A DNA stretch of 34,795 nucleotides from Chthoniobacteraceae bacterium (lineage in GTDB: Bacteria > Verrucomicrobiota > Verrucomicrobiia > Chthoniobacterales > Chthoniobacteraceae). The position numbers were made by a program, and so were the translations under genes. Below are positions 32,479 to 34,795 of the stretch, piece by piece. Under the pieces are notes generated by a model. The model was not told the origin of the DNA. It saw only the letters and a list, made by a program, of their open reading frames with translations, and ran no database searches. The stretch is taken from NCBI GenBank assembly GCA_947448395.1, contig CANFNA010000015.1, positions 1 to 34,795 on the forward strand, in the 5' to 3' direction. Every line of letters begins with the position of its first letter. The first letter of the stretch is position 1.

Positions 32479-34716
32479 TTAACGACCGAGCCGATCCAGC
32501 CAGCGTTGGAGCATTTCGCGTTGTTCATCGGGCAGTGATCCGTGGTGTTGCTCCAGCATCCAGCGGACATCTGCGGCCGCTCCCTTTTTGTCGCCAGACC
32601 TTTCTCGAAGAAGCGCTCTGGCAACCCTTTCTTGGTTGGATTCCGGATCCAGCACTAGGACAAGATCGATGTAGGGGAGGGTGTCCTGAGTTGCCAATTT
32701 TGAGTCACTTGCTTGACCGAGTAGATTTCGGATCATCCGCAGCAAGATCTCTTTTGTAGACGCCGGTTTGGTGAATCGCTCAGGCAGCTCACCATCTGCG
32801 CCCACCGCCGCGAGTGCTTCCTCGAAAGTTCTTCCTTTTCCTCCCTCGAACACGTCGATGATAGAAAATGCATCTTGGGGGTTCGCACGAAAGCCGATCA
32901 TAAATCGCCCTGGGAGGGGAATGCCGACAACTTCGTTAATTCCGAGGCGCCGAGCCATTTCAAGAAAGATGACCGAGAGGGTGATAGGGAGTCCTTCGCG
33001 GTCGTCCATGGCCTCGTTGATATAACTGTTGGAGCGGTGGTTGTACTCCACGCGACTTCCATGGAAACCGTTTTCTTGGAAAAGGTATTGTTTGAGGCGT
33101 TCGACAGCCGATTTCGTTCCGGCGTGGATTTCCGGGAGCTCTCGGAGCTCGTCGGCCATGTGCTGAAAATCTTGTTCGTAGCTTTCTATATCGAGATCCG
33201 GATTATCAAATTTCGAGAGAAGTAACGCGCAGCGGAGCAAGTTGGCTGTAGGATCGCCTTTTTCGAGTTCGTCTCTGAGCGCCCCAGCAATGGCGCGTCT
33301 ATGCAGCTCAGAGACTAGGTTGCGGACTCGGTCTGCCTGAACTTCCAGTCTCCGCTGGCCAGCCTCAAGAAAGCTCCGTCCTTTGATAGGGTCTTTGAGA
33401 AACCTGCTGAGCACCGCATCGTGGCTTGTGGTTCCGTCAAGGAATGTGGCCAACAAGTCGCGGGCTTGGTCATCCTCTTCAGGAGAGGCTGTCGGTCCAT
33501 TCAAAGAGCCTCCCACTTTGAAGTTTTTGAAAGAGGCGATCGTGTTTCGAAACTTGCACAGGCCAGAATGCCCGCCTCGCAGCTCTGCATCCTTCAAATC
33601 GAGAACAATCTCTCCATTTACGGAGCACGTGATTTGTTGATCCTCCACGTGAATCTTCAAAGTGTTCCACTCTCCGGGATGATAGGCTTGAGAGGAGACT
33701 TCCGCGAGAATCTGCCAAGTGAATACATCCTTTCCGTCGAAGCGTGTTAAGCGCAGCTTTCCGTTGGTGGGATAGAATCCATAATGGCGTTGATCCAAGT
33801 CTGAACAGAATGCGAGACCTGCCGCGCCGCTTTCTTCTTCGAGACGGACAGCGACACTGGCCTCGAAACAGTGCTCTGGAGGTTTTTCTCTCCACAAACA
33901 GAGCGATCGGCCGCCGAACCCGGAGCCAGGATGAGTGACATTTACGGATCCGGCGCGTTGCGTCCATTGCGCGCCCATGAGCGGTTGCCAGAGCCGAGGG
34001 TTCAGTACGCCGATGGTTAACCAACGCTCCATGGGAATGGGGTTGGGTTTATCGATTAATTTTCGGAGGAGATTAGATGGCATCGCAAACCCCAAATTTT
34101 GTGCCAAAGCAGATTTTAGGGTGAGCACGCCGAGGACCTTGCCGTGTTCGTCTAAGAGTGGGCCGCCGCTGTTTCCTTGTTCGATTGGAATGGCGACTTG
34201 GATCATCGGTTGTCCGTCGATTTCGCGCCGTGGCTCCGAAACCACGCCCGCAACAACGCTGAACGTGAGTCCTTTTGGATTTCCCATCGCGATGATGGGA
34301 TCGCCTTGGCGCAATTTATCAGAATCACCAAATTCAAGGGCCATGAGGCTGGTGCCGCGGACTCTGAGGATGGCTAGGTCGAGGAGGGAGTCGTTGGCAA
34401 CGACTTCAATCACCTCGAGGCTTTTGCCATCACTTGTTTCTACGGTGATTCTGCGACCTTCGCCGATGACGTGCCTGTTAGTTGCAATGAGACCACTTGA
34501 ATCAATCACGAAGCCGCTTCCGATCCCAGAGGGTCCGTCTCGACCTTCTTGAACGACTTTGACGAGGCTCGGTCGAATTTGCGCGGCAATTTCAGCGACG
34601 GATTTTGGCGTGGGTGCGATGAGTGTAGGGCCCTTCTTTTTTTGAGCGCCTTCATCGCCTGGAGACACGGAGACTTGTCCGCTTGACTTCTCGCTGACGC
34701 TCCTCGGTACCGACAT
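32479..34716 (-). CDS. Trypsin-like (HtrA) protease fused to a LamG-like domain and a SirB1 transglutaminase-like domain; 5' end doubtful
   Basis: A three-part fusion of 745 visible residues. Residues about 40-220 form a trypsin-like HtrA domain with the full triad: His82 (ATNRHVIG), Asp113 (LLDLAILRV) and Ser183 (GNSGGPL). Residues about 240-405 are a beta-sandwich of the LamG/DUF1080 type (HYGFYPTNGKLRL, GEWNTLKIHV, ITCSVNGEIVLDLKDAELRGG). Residues about 480-745 are a SirB1/transglutaminase-like domain (FHGSRVEYNHRSNSYINEAM, GLPITLSVIFLEMARRLGI, GIPLPGRFMIGF), ending in a TPR-like tail. No PDZ domain is present. The ATG at 34716 lies in the loop of a 79-bp inverted repeat that probably is an artefact, and no signal peptide precedes the domain, so the true start and export signal are probably missing. 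The protein would then be 5'-partial. Confidence 0.8.
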   Translation of the reverse strand: MSVPRSVSEKSSGQVSVSPGDEGAQKKKGPTLIAPTPKSVAEIAAQIRPSLVKVVQEGRDGPSGIGSGFVIDSSGLIATNRHVIGEGRRITVETSDGKSLEVIEVVANDSLLDLAILRVRGTSLMALEFGDSDKLRQGDPIIAMGNPKGLTFSVVAGVVSEPRREIDGQPMIQVAIPIEQGNSGGPLLDEHGKVLGVLTLKSALAQNLGFAMPSNLLRKLIDKPNPIPMERWLTIGVLNPRLWQPLMGAQWTQRAGSVNVTHPGSGFGGRSLCLWREKPPEHCFEASVAVRLEEESGAAGLAFCSDLDQRHYGFYPTNGKLRLTRFDGKDVFTWQILAEVSSQAYHPGEWNTLKIHVEDQQITCSVNGEIVLDLKDAELRGGHSGLCKFRNTIASFKNFKVGGSLNGPTASPEEDDQARDLLATFLDGTTSHDAVLSRFLKDPIKGRSFLEAGQRRLEVQADRVRNLVSELHRRAIAGALRDELEKGDPTANLLRCALLLSKFDNPDLDIESYEQDFQHMADELRELPEIHAGTKSAVERLKQYLFQENGFHGSRVEYNHRSNSYINEAMDDREGLPITLSVIFLEMARRLGINEVVGIPLPGRFMIGFRANPQDAFSIIDVFEGGKGRTFEEALAAVGADGELPERFTKPASTKEILLRMIRNLLGQASDSKLATQDTLPYIDLVLVLDPESNQERVARALLRERSGDKKGAAADVRWMLEQHHGSLPDEQREMLQRWLDRLGR

Positions 34717-34795
34717 CGAGAAGTCAAGCGGACAAGTCTCCGTGTCTCCAGGCGCTGAAGGCGCTCAAAAAAAGAAGGGCCCTACACTCATCGCA
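34615..34795. repeat. Near-perfect 79-bp inverted repeat (foldback) reaching the end of the window
   Basis: Bases 34615-34693 are the reverse complement of 34717-34795 with a single mismatch (T at 34655 against C at 34755), around a 23-base loop (34694-34716). The repeat includes the coding sequence of the protease N-terminus, and reaches the final base, so it may continue beyond the window. Such perfect foldbacks at a sequence end are usual for assembly or amplification chimeras; a genuine cruciform would be remarkable within a coding region. Confidence 0.95.

Noticed and set aside
1-34795. CRISPR arrays, insertion sequences, prophage or transposon ends
   Set aside because: No regularly spaced direct repeats, transposase, integrase or target-site duplication was seen anywhere; the only long inverted repeat is the terminal foldback.

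Overview
The window looks like chromosomal DNA of a member of the Verrucomicrobiota (a planctomycete-like PVC relative is the main alternative). The clues are a DUF1501 protein next to a PSCyt1/DUF1549/DUF1553 protein, a DUF7133-like dehydrogenase propeller in an operon with a multiheme cytochrome, an XylR-type AraC regulator, system II cytochrome c maturation, and Kdo transferase (WaaA), which implies an LPS-bearing envelope. Shine-Dalgarno sequences are mostly weak. No insertion sequence, prophage, CRISPR array, tRNA or rRNA was found. All calls come from reading the sequence by eye; no database search was run.

Layout. 1-690: 3' end of mnmA, then cutA. 995-5475: a frameshifted Tat-exported DUF1501 gene followed by a large PSCyt1/DUF1549/DUF1553 gene, closed by a clear terminator (5510-5552). 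5598-6938: waaA. 6916-12024 (minus): a four-gene operon (DJ-1/PfpI protein, secreted TIM-barrel isomerase/epimerase, pentaheme c-type cytochrome, dehydrogenase-like propeller), divergent from an XylR/AraC-type sugar regulator (12181-13365). 13372-15923: CE7 acetyl esterase, small secreted EF-hand protein and divergent SGNH hydrolase. 15998-20516 (minus): ResB, CcsA, an unknown 124-aa protein and SufT. 20813-22537 (minus): membrane acyltransferase with an ankyrin insertion. 22677-25012: aspS and a coupled secreted protein. 25029-28280 (minus): an idnD-O-T-like gluconate/idonate operon. 28428-30753: manA and an ammonium transporter. 30744-31065 (minus): remnant of a small HNH-like gene. 31149-32414: secreted PQQ-type propeller. 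32479-34716 (minus): trypsin-like protease/LamG-like/SirB1 fusion, whose 5' end lies in a 79-bp foldback inverted repeat reaching the last base.

How the genes fit together. Much of the content concerns periplasmic oxidation of sugars or polysaccharide fragments: esterases that deacetylate glycans, a propeller dehydrogenase plus pentaheme cytochrome, and the ResB/CcsA machinery that attaches heme to such cytochromes. The idn-like operon and manA supply intracellular sugar-acid and mannose metabolism. The strongest points for a second look are the regulator/propeller/pentaheme operon, the ankyrin-in-acyltransferase architecture, the protease-SirB1 fusion, an AspRS with the two non-discriminating signature residues (His31, Gly83), an SDR whose catalytic Lys is Arg, the G8 frameshift in the DUF1501 gene, and the terminal foldback, which may be an assembly artefact.
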